A stretch of DNA of 64,000 bases from an uncultured Flavobacteriaceae bacterium (GTDB taxonomy: Bacteria > Bacteroidota > Bacteroidia > Flavobacteriales > Flavobacteriaceae), in NCBI GenBank assembly GCA_947487895.1, contig CANKYF010000006.1, positions 124,001 through 188,000 on the forward strand, read 5' to 3'. The notes under the pieces were generated by a model. It did not search any database, was not told the origin of the DNA, and saw nothing but the letters and a program-made list of their open reading frames with translations. Each line of letters starts with the position of its first letter. Position 1 is the stretch's first letter. Positions 53,604 to 62,766 of the stretch are shown one piece after another. The position numbers and the translations under genes were made by a program.

Positions 53604-54269
53604 ATGGCACAATTTACAAGATTAGAAGTTGCTCAGGCAATGAAAGACACGGGTATGATTCCTTTGTTCTTTAATAATGATATAGAATTAAGTAAGAAAG
53701 TATTAAAAGCATGCTACGATGGTGGTGCGCGTTTAATGGAATTTACAGCTCGTGGCGATTTTGCTCATGAGGTTTTTGGTGAGTTAACCAAATATGCTGT
53801 TGCTGAATTACCAGGTATGATAATGGGTGTAGGATCAGTTACAGATGCAGGTCAAGCATCTTTGTACATGTCTTTAGGAGCAAACTTTGTGGTGACTCCG
53901 GTTTTAAGAGAAGATATTGCAATTGCATGTAACCGTAAAAAAGTACTTTGGTCTCCTGGTTGTGGTACATTAACTGAGATTACCAGAGCAGAAGAATTAG
54001 GGTGCGAGATAGTAAAATTATTTCCTGGAGACATATACGGACCTCAATTTGTAAAAGGTATTAAAGGACCACAACCTTGGACTAGCGTAATGCCAACAGG
54101 TGGTGTATCTCCAACTGAAGAAAACCTTAAAGGTTGGTTTGATGCTGGTGTTACTTGTGTTGGTATGGGATCTAAGTTGATTTCAAAAGACATTATTGCT
54201 AACAAAGACTATGCAAAGTTAGAGCAAGATGTAAAAAATGCTTTAGCAATTGTTAAATCTGTTAGATAA
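53604..54269 (+). CDS. kdgA: KDPG/KHG aldolase
   Basis: This class I aldolase splits 2-keto-3-deoxy-6-phosphogluconate into pyruvate and glyceraldehyde-3-phosphate, the last specific step of alginate catabolism. Catalytic residues are clear: Glu46 in LMEFTARG and the Schiff-base Lys138 in CEIVKLFPG. Further family blocks are GVGSVTDAGQA, VTPVLRED, SPGCGTLTE and MPTGGVSPT. The length of 221 is usual. It lies 82 bp after kdgK with a hairpin in the gap and is followed by a terminator. Confidence 0.95.
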   Translation: MAQFTRLEVAQAMKDTGMIPLFFNNDIELSKKVLKACYDGGARLMEFTARGDFAHEVFGELTKYAVAELPGMIMGVGSVTDAGQASLYMSLGANFVVTPVLREDIAIACNRKKVLWSPGCGTLTEITRAEELGCEIVKLFPGDIYGPQFVKGIKGPQPWTSVMPTGGVSPTEENLKGWFDAGVTCVGMGSKLISKDIIANKDYAKLEQDVKNALAIVKSVR

Positions 54270-54290
54270 TAATTGTTGTTAATAGATAAT

Positions 54291-54325
54291 AAAGAGCTCC
54301 AATTTATATTGGGGCTCTTTTCTTT
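54291..54325 (+). terminator. Terminator of kdgK-kdgA
   Basis: AAAGAGCTCCAAT pairs with ATTGGGGCTCTTT (one G-T pair) around TTAT, followed by a T-rich tail. Confidence 0.88.
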
Positions 54326-54440
54326 TTATTTTGAGTAGAAATTCGTTAATTCGCAACACAATAAACATATAATAAACTAAATGAATTTCAGAATGAATTC
54401 AAATTCATTGAACATTCAGAAATTAAAAATTTTAAAACAG

Positions 54441-55175
54441 ATGAAAATAGAAAAAATTCTAAGCGTTTTTGCTGTTGCTTTATTAGTGGTATCATGTAAC
54501 CAAAATGGAGCTCAAAACAAACCTTTGAAAACAGCTGCAGATTCCTTAAGTTATGCTATTGGTATGGATGTAGCTAGAAATGTGAAAACTACTTTTCAAG
54601 AAGATGAAAATTTCGATCACGATCTTTTTTACCAAGGCTACAAAAATGTTATTGATTCTGCAGATATAAAGATAGAGCAAGAAAAAGTTCAAAACATTAT
54701 TAGAACTTACATGCAAAACAAGCAGAAAGAAATGGCTGAAAAAAGAGAAGCTGAAGCCGTTAAAAGTGCAGAAGAAAAATTTGCCGATTTAAAAGCTGCA
54801 GGAGAAAAATTAATGGCAGAAAATATTTCTAAAGAAGGCGTGCAAACTACAGAAAGTGGTTTACAGTATATCGTTATGAAAGAAGGAGAAGGAGAAAAAC
54901 CAACCCCTGCAGATAAAGTGAAAGTACATTATCATGGTACTTTATTTGATGGATCAGTATTTGATAGTTCTGTAGATAGAGGAGAGCCTACTAGTTTTGG
55001 TGTAAGTCAAGTAATTAAAGGGTGGACTGAAGGTTTACAGTTAATGTCTGTAGGATCTAAGTATAAATTCTTTATTCCTCAAGAGCTGGCATATGGTTAT
55101 AGAGGTTCAGGAGGAAAAATTAAACCTTTTACACCATTAGTATTTGAAGTAGAGTTATTAGAAGTAGTAAAGTAA
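54441..55175 (+). CDS. FKBP-type peptidyl-prolyl isomerase lipoprotein
   Basis: The start at 54441 begins a lipoprotein signal (MKIEKILSVFAVALLVVSC); the frame from 54381 adds 20 residues that do not fit. An N-terminal helical dimerisation domain (LSYAIGMDVARNVK to about residue 130) precedes a full FKBP domain (VQTTESGLQYIVMKEGEG, DKVKVHYHGTLFDGSVFDSSVDRGEP, GWTEGLQLMSVGSKYKFFIPQELAYG). It resembles Mip/FkpA and assists folding of exported proteins. It stands alone between two terminators. Confidence 0.92.
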   Translation: MKIEKILSVFAVALLVVSCNQNGAQNKPLKTAADSLSYAIGMDVARNVKTTFQEDENFDHDLFYQGYKNVIDSADIKIEQEKVQNIIRTYMQNKQKEMAEKREAEAVKSAEEKFADLKAAGEKLMAENISKEGVQTTESGLQYIVMKEGEGEKPTPADKVKVHYHGTLFDGSVFDSSVDRGEPTSFGVSQVIKGWTEGLQLMSVGSKYKFFIPQELAYGYRGSGGKIKPFTPLVFEVELLEVVK

Positions 55176-55200
55176 TCTCTTAACTATTTTAAAAATATTG

Positions 55201-55230
55201 AAAAGCAGGAAGTTATCTTCCTGCTTTTTT
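55201..55230 (+). terminator. Terminator after the FKBP gene
   Basis: AAAAGCAGGAA and TTCCTGCTTTT pair around a six-base loop, followed by T. Confidence 0.9.
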
Positions 55231-55250
55231 GCTTAAATTAAAAAATAATT

Positions 55251-55321
55251 CCTCAACACAAAGTGTTGAGGTTTCCATTTAAATTGTCATTCTCATGTGT
55301 CACACTGAGCTTGTCGAAGTG
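55251..55321. repeat. Hairpin and short dispersed-type repeat
   Basis: CCTCAACAC and GTGTTGAGG pair at 55251-55271. CACTGAGCTTGTCGAAGTG (55303-55321) has palindromic ends (CACT/AGTG). I recall this short sequence as a common dispersed element of Bacteroidota genomes. The remaining bases of 55176-55460 hold no gene. Confidence 0.5.
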
Positions 55322-55460
55322 AAAACGGGAATCTAAATAAAATAATTTTGATTCCTATAGAGAAGAATAAAACTTGATAAGTATACTTTTTGGGATTCTC
55401 TTATTTGTGACTGGTTTCAAGAAATTCTTTTATTAGCATGGCGGAACTAAAGCAAGGTTG

Positions 55461-55468
55461 TAACTTTG
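55461..55468 (+). promoter_or_regulatory. -7 element (TAACTTTG) of era
   Basis: A perfect TAnnTTTG lies 15 bases before the ATG at 55484. It contains the TTG that would begin a six-residue longer frame, which argues against that longer start. Confidence 0.65.
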
Positions 55469-55483
55469 TCAAAAATTGAAGTT

Positions 55484-56368
55484 ATGTCTCATAGAGCAGG
55501 TTTTGTAAATATTATTGGTAATCCTAATGTGGGTAAATCAACCTTAATGAATGCTTTTGTAGGTGAAAAGTTATCAATAATAACGTCTAAGGCGCAAACA
55601 ACTAGGCATCGTATTTTAGGAATTGTGAATGGTGATGATTTTCAGGTACTATTTAGTGATACACCTGGAATTATAAAACCAGCTTATGAACTTCAAGAAT
55701 CTATGATGGACTTTGTAAAGTCCGCTTTTGAAGATGCAGATATTTTAGTTTACATGGTTGAAATAGGAGAGAAAGCTTTAAAAGATGAAGCTTTCTTTAA
55801 TAAAATCACCAATTCTAAAATTCCTATTTTATTACTCCTAAATAAAATAGATACATCAGATCAAGAACAATTAGAAGAGCAAGTACAGTTATGGACAGAA
55901 AAAGTTCCTAATGCAGAAATATATCCAATTTCAGCATTACAAAGTTTCAATGTAAAAGAAGTATTCCATAGAATTGTTGAGTTATTACCAGAATCTCCAC
56001 CATTTTACCCTAAAGATCAATTAACAGATAAGCCAGAGCGTTTCTTTATAAATGAAAGTATTAGAGAAAAAATATTACTTCATTATAAAAAAGAAATACC
56101 ATATGCTGTTGAGGTAGAAACTGAAGAGTTTTTTGAAGAAGAAAAAATAATTAGAATACGCTCAGTTATAATGGTAGAGCGAGAAACTCAAAAAGGCATT
56201 ATTATAGGTCATAAGGGAAGTGCTTTAAAGCGTGTGGGAGTTGAAGCTAGAAAAGACTTAGAAAAATTCTTTGGCAAACAAATTCATTTAGAACTTTATG
56301 TAAAAGTAAATAAGAATTGGCGTAGTAATCAAAATCAGCTGAAACGTTTTGGTTACAATCAGCGTTAA
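55484..56368 (+). CDS. era: GTPase Era
   Basis: Era is an essential GTPase that binds 16S rRNA and assists 30S maturation. The 294-residue form starting MSHRAGFVNIIGNPNVGKST has G1 (GNPNVGKST), G3 (DTPG) and G4 (NKID). A KH RNA-binding domain with GHKGSALKRVGVEARKDLEKFF is near the C-terminus. I use the ATG at 55484 because the alternative TTG overlaps the promoter. It is transcribed alone. Confidence 0.96.
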   Translation: MSHRAGFVNIIGNPNVGKSTLMNAFVGEKLSIITSKAQTTRHRILGIVNGDDFQVLFSDTPGIIKPAYELQESMMDFVKSAFEDADILVYMVEIGEKALKDEAFFNKITNSKIPILLLLNKIDTSDQEQLEEQVQLWTEKVPNAEIYPISALQSFNVKEVFHRIVELLPESPPFYPKDQLTDKPERFFINESIREKILLHYKKEIPYAVEVETEEFFEEEKIIRIRSVIMVERETQKGIIIGHKGSALKRVGVEARKDLEKFFGKQIHLELYVKVNKNWRSNQNQLKRFGYNQR

Positions 56369-56451
56369 AACCTAACGCTATCTTTCATTTCAATTAACGT
56401 TTTCTTTAATCTGGAGTTTCATATTTGTTGATTAATTAATCAAACAAAAAA

Positions 56452-58062
56452 ATGAAACTTAAAAACGTATTTAAATTATTTAGTGTTGCACTCTTTACAT
56501 GTTTTACTCTTGTATCTTGTGCAGAAGATGGAGTAGACGGTATAAACGGTCAAGATGGAACTAACGGACAGGACGGAGCTGATGGTCAAAATGGCGCAGA
56601 CGGTCAAAACGGAATGGACTTCACTTATTTTGCAACAGTATCTAAAACTGCTTTAGGGGATGGGGTTGCTGAAATTTCAGCTTATGATGCTGCTACTCAA
56701 ACGGTATTCTCTACTAATGCTGAAGCCAAAGAAGTTGAGGTAATTGATATTTCAGATGTGAAAAATCCAGTCATTAAAACAGCTATAGATATTACTGCTT
56801 TTGGAGGTAATGTGAATTCTGTAGCTTGTAAAAATGGGTTTTTAGCAATCGCTGTTGAAGCAGAGGATGCTACTAATGATGGGAAAGTGATTATTTTTAA
56901 AACAGATGATTTAACTGCAACTTATGCAGATATTACAGCCGGCGCATTACCAGATATGATAACGTTTACTCCAGATGGAAAATATGTTTTAGCAGCTAAT
57001 GAAGGTGAACCAAATGATGACTATGATGTTGATCCTAAAGGTTCTGTTACTTTAATTGATGTTGAAACAAAAGCAGCTACTCAAATTTCTTTCGATGCTT
57101 TTAATAGTGAAGAAGCTACTTTAGAAGCAGATGGATTTAGAGTGTTTGGACCTGGAGCAGATTTAAGCACAGATGTAGAGCCAGAATACATTACGGTATC
57201 TTCAGATTCTAAAACAGCATTCATTGCATTACAAGAAAACAATGGAATTGCAAAACTAGACATTGATACTAAAACTATAACAGATATCTATCCTTTAGGA
57301 ACAAAAGATTTCTCAGAAATAGCTTATGATGTAAGTAATAGAGATGACATTATTGGAAATTTACAATACTGGCCTGTATTAAGTTTTTATCAACCTGATG
57401 CCATAGATTATTTTGAAATAGGAGGTGTTGGTTATATTATTACTGCTAACGAAGGTGATGCGAGAGATTACGATGGGTATTCAGAAGAAGAAAGAGGAGA
57501 TGATTTAACAATAAACCCAGATTCACCTTTATTTGGAGAAGATAAGTTAGATATAGACGAAGCAGATAGAGCAGATTATATTACTGAGCTTCAAAAAGAC
57601 GAAAACTTAGGACGTTTAAAAGTAACTACAGCTAATGGTGATACAGATGGAAATGGTGATTTTGAATATATTTACGGTTACGGTGCACGTTCTTTCTCTA
57701 TCTGGAGTACAGAGGGTGAGTTATTATTTGATTCAGGTAATGAATTTACTCTAATGGGCTTATATGATTTTGGTAACTATAATGAAAGTAGATCTGACGA
57801 TAAAGGATCAGAGCCAGAAGCCGTAACTACATTTGTTGAAGGTACTAACACTTATGCGGTTGTTGGATTAGAGAGATCAGGTGATGTATTAATTTATAAC
57901 ATTACAGATATCTACAATCCATTCTTTGTGCAAAGATTAAGAAATACATCTCCTGAAGGTTTATTAATAATAAGTCCAGAAGATAGCCCTAACGGCAAAA
58001 TGTTATTAGTAGTATCTAATGAGTTTCCAGATGATGCTACTTTAAATATCTATTCTAAGTAA
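56452..58062 (+). CDS. Choice-of-anchor I beta-propeller lipoprotein with collagen-like spacer
   Basis: The signal LFTCFTLVSC gives a lipoprotein. Residues 26-50 are collagen-like Gly-x-x triplets (GINGQDGTNGQDG and similar). The rest is a beta-propeller of the choice-of-anchor I type: FTPDGKYVLAANEGEPND, PEYITVSSDSKTAFIALQEN, YIITANEGDARDYDGY and SDDKGSEPEAVTTFV. Related proteins are surface or secreted and often linked to phosphate or metal scavenging, but the function here is open. Several Asp/Asn-rich loops suggest Ca binding. Confidence 0.85.
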   Translation: MKLKNVFKLFSVALFTCFTLVSCAEDGVDGINGQDGTNGQDGADGQNGADGQNGMDFTYFATVSKTALGDGVAEISAYDAATQTVFSTNAEAKEVEVIDISDVKNPVIKTAIDITAFGGNVNSVACKNGFLAIAVEAEDATNDGKVIIFKTDDLTATYADITAGALPDMITFTPDGKYVLAANEGEPNDDYDVDPKGSVTLIDVETKAATQISFDAFNSEEATLEADGFRVFGPGADLSTDVEPEYITVSSDSKTAFIALQENNGIAKLDIDTKTITDIYPLGTKDFSEIAYDVSNRDDIIGNLQYWPVLSFYQPDAIDYFEIGGVGYIITANEGDARDYDGYSEEERGDDLTINPDSPLFGEDKLDIDEADRADYITELQKDENLGRLKVTTANGDTDGNGDFEYIYGYGARSFSIWSTEGELLFDSGNEFTLMGLYDFGNYNESRSDDKGSEPEAVTTFVEGTNTYAVVGLERSGDVLIYNITDIYNPFFVQRLRNTSPEGLLIISPEDSPNGKMLLVVSNEFPDDATLNIYSK

Positions 58063-58086
58063 TACATATAACAGAACACTAGATTT

Positions 58087-58118
58087 AATAAGCCTGAAGT
58101 ATTTACTTCGGGCTTATT
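58087..58118 (+). terminator. Probable terminator after the propeller lipoprotein
   Basis: AATAAGCCTGAAGT pairs with ACTTCGGGCTTATT (one G-T) around ATTT; the T run is short. Confidence 0.65.
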
Positions 58119-58239
58119 GCTTAAATAAAAGTTAGTCAATTTAAATGGCTAAATAATTGTTTAGCAATACATTGATTCTATTAAAACCTAATGTTATGTT
58201 CTTGATTAGGTAACAATTAGGTAATGTATAAGTGCAATA

Positions 58240-58330
58240 TTTGCAATGTCGAAGTTTGTTAAACTTTTGAGTTAGTTAGTTTAGTTATAAAAAGTCTTAA
58301 TTATATCCTAAATTAAGACTTTTTCTTTTT
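58240..58330 (+). ncRNA. Candidate small RNA with its own terminator
   Basis: No frame fits here, yet a strong terminator (AAAAAGTCTTAATT/AATTAAGACTTTTT, 58289-58324, then T-rich) stands 170 bases after the previous terminator. AATATTTG at 58236-58243, one base off the -7 consensus, precedes a small hairpin (AAGTTT-GTT-AAACTT). The rest of 58119-58557 holds only the der promoter region. Confidence 0.4.
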
Positions 58331-58488
58331 AGTAAAACTTAGTTTTTAGAAGCATTGAATGAGCATGAAAACAGAACTTATGTAGTACTTTCTACTAAAA
58401 CACCTTCAATAGTGCTATTCTTTTTACCAGATACTTTATTAAGAACTTAATAGTTTGTAAAAACTTAAGCTAATGGCAGTATATTTTC

Positions 58489-58496
58489 TATTTTTG
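58489..58496 (+). promoter_or_regulatory. -7 element (TATTTTTG) of der
   Basis: It matches TAnnTTTG and lies 61 bases before the der ATG. No TTG at the usual -33 spacing is seen. Confidence 0.5.
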
Positions 58497-58557
58497 CAAA
58501 ATGTTTCAAAATAGAATGGTAAACATTTCATTTTGAATCAAAAACCTTTTCAAGTTT

Positions 58558-59862
58558 ATGAGTAATATAGTAGCCATAGTAGGAAGACCAAATGTAGGTA
58601 AGTCAACGTTTTTTAATAGATTAATTCAAAGACGAGAGGCTATTGTAGATTCCGTTAGTGGGGTAACCAGAGATCGCCATTACGGAAAAAGTGATTGGAA
58701 TGGAAAAGAATTTTCTTTAATAGATACTGGGGGGTATGTAGTTGGTAGTGATGACGTTTTTGAAGCTGAAATAGACAAGCAAGTAGAATTAGCTATTGAT
58801 GAGGCCGATGCCATTATTTTTATGGTTGATGTTGAAACTGGTGTAACAGGAATGGATGAAGATGTTGCCAAATTATTAAGAAAGGTAAATAAACCAGTTT
58901 TTTTGGTAGTCAATAAAGTTGATAACTCAAAAAGAGCAGAGGACGCCGTAGAATTTTACTCGTTAGGATTAGGAGAATATTATACCATTGCAAGTATAAA
59001 TGGTTCAGGAACAGGTGAATTATTAGATGCTCTAGTTGAAGCCTTACCAGAAAAAGAAGAAGTTATAGAAGAAGATTTACCACGTTTTGCTGTTGTAGGA
59101 CGACCAAATGCTGGTAAATCATCATTCATCAATGCTTTAATAGGTGAAGATAGATACATTGTAACTGATATAGCAGGAACTACACGTGATGCTATTGATA
59201 CTAAATACAATCGTTTTGGATTTGAATTTAATTTAGTGGATACAGCGGGAATAAGACGAAAATCTAAAGTAAAAGAAGATTTAGAGTTTTATTCTGTTAT
59301 GCGAAGTGTTAGAGCCATAGAACATGCAGATGTTTGTTTATTAGTTTTAGATGCTAATAGAGGTTTTGACGGACAAGTACAGAATATTTTCTGGCTTGCA
59401 GAACGTAACCGAAAAGGTATCGTGATCTTGGTTAATAAATGGGATTTAGTAGAGAAAGACAACAAATCTGTAAAGGACTATGAAAAAGCCATCAGAAAGC
59501 AAATAGAGCCTTTTACAGATGTACCAATTATATTTATTTCTGCATTAACAAAACAACGTATTTATAAGGCCATAGAAACAGCTGTTGAAGTTTATAAAAG
59601 CAGAAGCAAGCGTATTAAAACTAGTGAGTTAAATGACGTTTTCTTGCCTTTAATAGAACATTATCCGCCACCAGCATATAAAGGTAAATTTGTAAAGATT
59701 AAATACATTATGCAATTGCCAACACCACAACCGCAGTTTGCATTTTTCTGTAATTTACCACAGTATGTAAAAGATCCTTATAAACGCTTTTTAGAAAATA
59801 AATTAAGGGAAAACTTTGGATTTACTGGGGTTCCTGTGAGTGTATATATGAGGAAAAAATAA
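58558..59862 (+). CDS. der: GTPase Der (EngA)
   Basis: Der is an essential ribosome-assembly GTPase with two consecutive G domains. Domain 1 has GRPNVGKST and DTGG. Domain 2 has [13 protein letters not shown] and NKWD. A C-terminal KH-like domain ends the protein ([20 protein letters not shown]). The length of 434 is usual. The next gene begins one base after its stop, so the two are very likely co-transcribed. Confidence 0.97.
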   Translation: MSNIVAIVGRPNVGKSTFFNRLIQRREAIVDSVSGVTRDRHYGKSDWNGKEFSLIDTGGYVVGSDDVFEAEIDKQVELAIDEADAIIFMVDVETGVTGMDEDVAKLLRKVNKPVFLVVNKVDNSKRAEDAVEFYSLGLGEYYTIASINGSGTGELLDALVEALPEKEEVIEEDLPRFAVVGRPNAGKSSFINALIGEDRYIVTDIAGTTRDAIDTKYNRFGFEFNLVDTAGIRRKSKVKEDLEFYSVMRSVRAIEHADVCLLVLDANRGFDGQVQNIFWLAERNRKGIVILVNKWDLVEKDNKSVKDYEKAIRKQIEPFTDVPIIFISALTKQRIYKAIETAVEVYKSRSKRIKTSELNDVFLPLIEHYPPPAYKGKFVKIKYIMQLPTPQPQFAFFCNLPQYVKDPYKRFLENKLRENFGFTGVPVSVYMRKK

Positions 59863-59863
59863 G

Positions 59864-60484
59864 ATGTCTAAAAGGACTATTTTATTATTAATTATAGGTC
59901 TGTTTTTTGTTGGTGCTTATTATATATGGACGTTAATGGTTCGTTTGAATAATGAGGTGACTGATGCCTTTAAAATTATGAATGAAAAATTAATAATAGT
60001 TAATACCCAAGCTGAAAATAGGTTAGATTCATTATATGTTATTTCATCACAAACCGATTTTTCTCATAAAACGGATAGCTTAAAAGTAATTTCAACTGAA
60101 CTTGATAATTATTTAGAATCTCTGAAAGAAGAATTACTAAAAACTATAGGAGAGAACAAAGATTATCAAACTATGAGTGGTTCTAAGTCTCTAGATAGTT
60201 TGTTTTTTACTAAAACTGGCTACACTAAAAAAGGACAAGAGTTTTTAGATAAAATAATAACATATGAAAAGACTGTAAAATCATTGTTTGGAGATGATAT
60301 TAAAAACTTAAATAGCAGTATTGAAAATATGTTTTATAGAAACCGAAAAGTTGATGATTGGTTGTCATATCATTTTAAGGGTTTTCCATTGGTTGCTGCT
60401 TTAACAAAACTCACACAGATGCAAGCTGATATTTCAGCTTTACAAGAAAAAGTACTACTTGCTATTCAGAAGGTAGAAGAATAG
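59864..60484 (+). CDS. GldM paralogue reduced to the anchor and first periplasmic domain
   Basis: This 206-residue protein has a single N-terminal transmembrane helix (LLLIIGLFFVGAYYIW). It aligns with GldM from this window: FKIMNEKL at 36-43 matches FGLMNEKL at the same positions, LFFTKTGYTKKGQEFLDKI matches NFFKGDIIKPEGQRFLDEI, and KGFPLVAALTKLTQMQADI (172-190) is nearly identical to the GldM motif. It stops where the GldM first domain ends, so the beta-rich domains are absent. The gene is coupled to der. A role with the GldL motor is possible but unproven. Confidence 0.82.
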   Translation: MSKRTILLLIIGLFFVGAYYIWTLMVRLNNEVTDAFKIMNEKLIIVNTQAENRLDSLYVISSQTDFSHKTDSLKVISTELDNYLESLKEELLKTIGENKDYQTMSGSKSLDSLFFTKTGYTKKGQEFLDKIITYEKTVKSLFGDDIKNLNSSIENMFYRNRKVDDWLSYHFKGFPLVAALTKLTQMQADISALQEKVLLAIQKVEE

Positions 60485-60487
60485 TAT

Positions 60488-61291
60488 TTACCATCCACCA
60501 GAAGCTCCACCACCTCCAAAGCTTCCGCCACCAAAACCACCACCGAAGCCGCCACCTGAGGACCATCCGCCTCCAGAGCTACCCCAGCCACTTCCAGAAG
60601 AACTGCTTCGTCCCATATTGCTTAAAATAATAGTGTCTAATATATCTGCAGCTGTTGAACGTCTTCCGCCACCTCTACCATTATTTCCGCCACCACGTCT
60701 GTTTTTTGAGATAGAAATAAGAATGATAAAGAAGATAAAGAGAAGCATAATAATTAGCCCAATAGGAAATCCATTGTCTTGTTTTCTTGTGCCTTGGTAT
60801 TCGCCATTCAGGACTTCAAAAATAGCATCAGATCCGCGATTTAATCCACCGTAATAATCATTTTGTTTAAAAAAGGGAATGATATCTCTTTCTATAATTC
60901 TTTTAGACATGGCATCGGTTAGCAAATGCTCAACACCATAGCCTGTGTTAATAGCAATTCTGCGATCGTCTTTAGCTAATAGAATTAGAATGCCATTATC
61001 TTTCCCATCTTGCCCAATACCCCATTTTTCACCCCATTGTGCACCTAGATAATTAATGTTTTCTCCTTTTGTAGAACTGATAATAGCCATCACTATTTGA
61101 GTAGAAGTAGTGTCTGAGTATTTTACAAGTTTATGTTCTAAAGTGTTTTTTTGTGAAGGTTGTAGGAGATTAATATAATCATAAATGCTAGTTTGTTCTT
61201 TTGGTATTTCAGGAATTTCAAATTGCGCAAATGACAAGGAACAAGTAAATACAGTTAAACACAGTATGAGTATAAAAGATGATTTTTTCAT
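60488..61291 (-). CDS. TPM-domain protein with membrane helix and Gly/Ser-rich tail
   Basis: I start at the ATG at 61291, which begins a signal peptide (MKKSSFILILCLTVFTCSLSFA). The TPM (DUF477/YgcG) domain covers about residues 30-170, with VMAIISSTKGENINYLGAQWGEKWGIG, DGKDNGILILLAKDDRRIAINTGYG and ERDIIPFFKQNDYYGGL. A transmembrane helix follows (FPIGLIIMLLFIFFIILISI), then a long tail of Gly and Ser. TPM proteins have been linked to phosphatase-like activity and photosystem repair; here the role is unknown. It lies downstream of a second TPM gene and lemA. Confidence 0.9.
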   Translation of the reverse strand: MKKSSFILILCLTVFTCSLSFAQFEIPEIPKEQTSIYDYINLLQPSQKNTLEHKLVKYSDTTSTQIVMAIISSTKGENINYLGAQWGEKWGIGQDGKDNGILILLAKDDRRIAINTGYGVEHLLTDAMSKRIIERDIIPFFKQNDYYGGLNRGSDAIFEVLNGEYQGTRKQDNGFPIGLIIMLLFIFFIILISISKNRRGGGNNGRGGGRRSTAADILDTIILSNMGRSSSSGSGWGSSGGGWSSGGGFGGGFGGGSFGGGGASGGW

Positions 61292-61341
61292 TTTTAAACC
61301 TTTTTTACTGAATACTGAGTCTGAGAATTGCATACTGAATT

Positions 61342-61779
61342 TTATCCTTTAGAAATTTCGTTAGAAAGTTCGTTGGTATCATCATCTTGATATGGAAAGT
61401 GTTTTTTTAATTCTTCTCCTGCCATTAAAATACCATCTACTAACCCTTGTTTAAAGTGGCCTCTTTTAAAATGAGATTGCATAGTGTCTTTAGTGCTATC
61501 CCAAAAATTATCAGCTACAACATCATTAATACCCTTGTCGCCATAAATTGCAAAGTTTTTATCTTCTACAGCAACATAAATAAGCACTCCATTTTGAGCT
61601 TTAGTGTTGTCCATTTTAAGAGTGTAAAAAACTTCTAATGCCCTGTTTTCAATAGAGTCATTAGAAGTTTTTTCTATATGCACACGTATTTCACCTGAAG
61701 TATTTAACTCGGCAGTACGTATGGCTTCAATAATTTCTTGTTCTTCTGTAGTAGAAAGAAAAGCTTCAACTTTAGACAT
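61342..61779 (-). CDS. Soluble TPM-domain protein
   Basis: A 145-residue TPM domain without signal peptide or tail. Motifs are TSGEIRVHIEKTS, NGVLIYVAVEDKNFAIYGDKGIN and FKRGHFKQGLVDGILMAGEELKKHFP. It starts on the last base of the lemA stop codon, so translation is probably coupled. The LemA-TPM-TPM trio is a common arrangement; its biochemical role is not established. Confidence 0.88.
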   Translation of the reverse strand: MSKVEAFLSTTEEQEIIEAIRTAELNTSGEIRVHIEKTSNDSIENRALEVFYTLKMDNTKAQNGVLIYVAVEDKNFAIYGDKGINDVVADNFWDSTKDTMQSHFKRGHFKQGLVDGILMAGEELKKHFPYQDDDTNELSNEISKG

Positions 61780-62366
61780 TAAAATTCAACTTTAGGCGCT
61801 TTTTCACTTCCTGGGTCAGACTTATAAAGAGGCATTCCTTCAAATCCAGCAAAACTTGCGACAATATTAGTAGGAATCTTTTTTATAGTTATATTATAAT
61901 CTCCCGCTAATTTATTAAACTTATTTCGCTCTACGTTTATTCTATTTTCGGTGCCTTCTAATTGAGATTGTAATTCTAAAAAGCTTTTATCCGCTTTTAA
62001 TTCTGGGTAGCGTTCTACTGTAAGTAATAATCTAGATAATGCACCACTTAACCCTTGTTGCGCTTGTTGAAATTGGGCCATAGTTTCTGGAGTTAGATTG
62101 CTAGCGTCAATTGTTGTTTTAGTAGCTTCAGAACGCGCTTTTATAACGCCTTCAAGAGTTTCTTTTTCATGAGCAGCATAGCCTTTTACAGTTGATACTA
62201 AGTTTGGAATTAAATCTGCTCTACGTTGATATGAACTTTCTACATTTGCCCATTGGGCTTCTGCTAGACCTTCTTTTTCAACCAACATATTATTAACTCC
62301 AACACCCCAATTACCCAGTATTAGAATTAAAGCTATAATAATTATTAATGGTAAGAACTTCTTCAT
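61779..62366 (-). CDS. lemA: LemA family protein
   Basis: LemA proteins have one N-terminal membrane helix (FLPLIIIIALILILGNWGVG) and a long helical domain. Conserved blocks are VEKEGLAEAQWANVESSYQRRADLIPNLVSTVKGYA, SEATKTTIDASNLTPETMAQFQQAQ, LSRLLLTVERYPELKAD and ERNKFNKLAGDYNITIKKIP, all typical. The C-terminus faces the periplasm or outside. It is followed, with overlap, by the two TPM genes. The function is unknown. Confidence 0.94.
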   Translation of the reverse strand: MKKFLPLIIIIALILILGNWGVGVNNMLVEKEGLAEAQWANVESSYQRRADLIPNLVSTVKGYAAHEKETLEGVIKARSEATKTTIDASNLTPETMAQFQQAQQGLSGALSRLLLTVERYPELKADKSFLELQSQLEGTENRINVERNKFNKLAGDYNITIKKIPTNIVASFAGFEGMPLYKSDPGSEKAPKVEF

Positions 62367-62436
62367 GATAAGATTAGTTTATATGATTAATAGTTTTTAT
62401 TGTATGACACGGATTTAAGAGAAACGTTACATTAAA

Positions 62437-62766
62437 TTAAAGATGCTCTTTAATCTTTAGTAATTGTACTTTTATATTTTCTAGTTTGCTAACTATTTCA
62501 AAGTTACTTAAGGCTTCCTTTTTTTCTTCTTTTAAATGAATTTTAGCACCTTCTAAAGTGAAACCTCGTTCTTTTACTAAATGGTAAATAAATTTAAGGT
62601 TTTTTATATCTTCAGGAGTAAATTTACGGTTACCCTTTGCATTTTTTTTAGGCTTTAAAATATCAAATTCTTTCTCCCAAAACCGAATTAAAGATGTGTT
62701 TACCCCAAAAGCTTTGGCTACTTCGCCAATGGCATAATAACGTCTTTCAGGTAAATCTATATGCAT
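62437..62766 (-). CDS. MerR-family transcriptional regulator
   Basis: A short MerR-type protein of 109 residues. The winged HTH (YYAIGEVAKAFGVNTSLIRFWEKEFDILKPKKNAKGNRKFTPEDI) covers about residues 10-54, and the dimerisation helix follows. No Cys or other metal site is present, so it is not a metal-sensing MerR. Its start overlaps the stop of the M23 gene by one base, implying coupled translation. Targets are unknown. Confidence 0.9.
   Translation of the reverse strand: MHIDLPERRYYAIGEVAKAFGVNTSLIRFWEKEFDILKPKKNAKGNRKFTPEDIKNLKFIYHLVKERGFTLEGAKIHLKEEKKEALSNFEIVSKLENIKVQLLKIKEHL

Noticed and set aside
60488-60700. Gly-rich repeat region as a separate repeat element
   Set aside because: It is the natural C-terminal tail of TPM-domain proteins.
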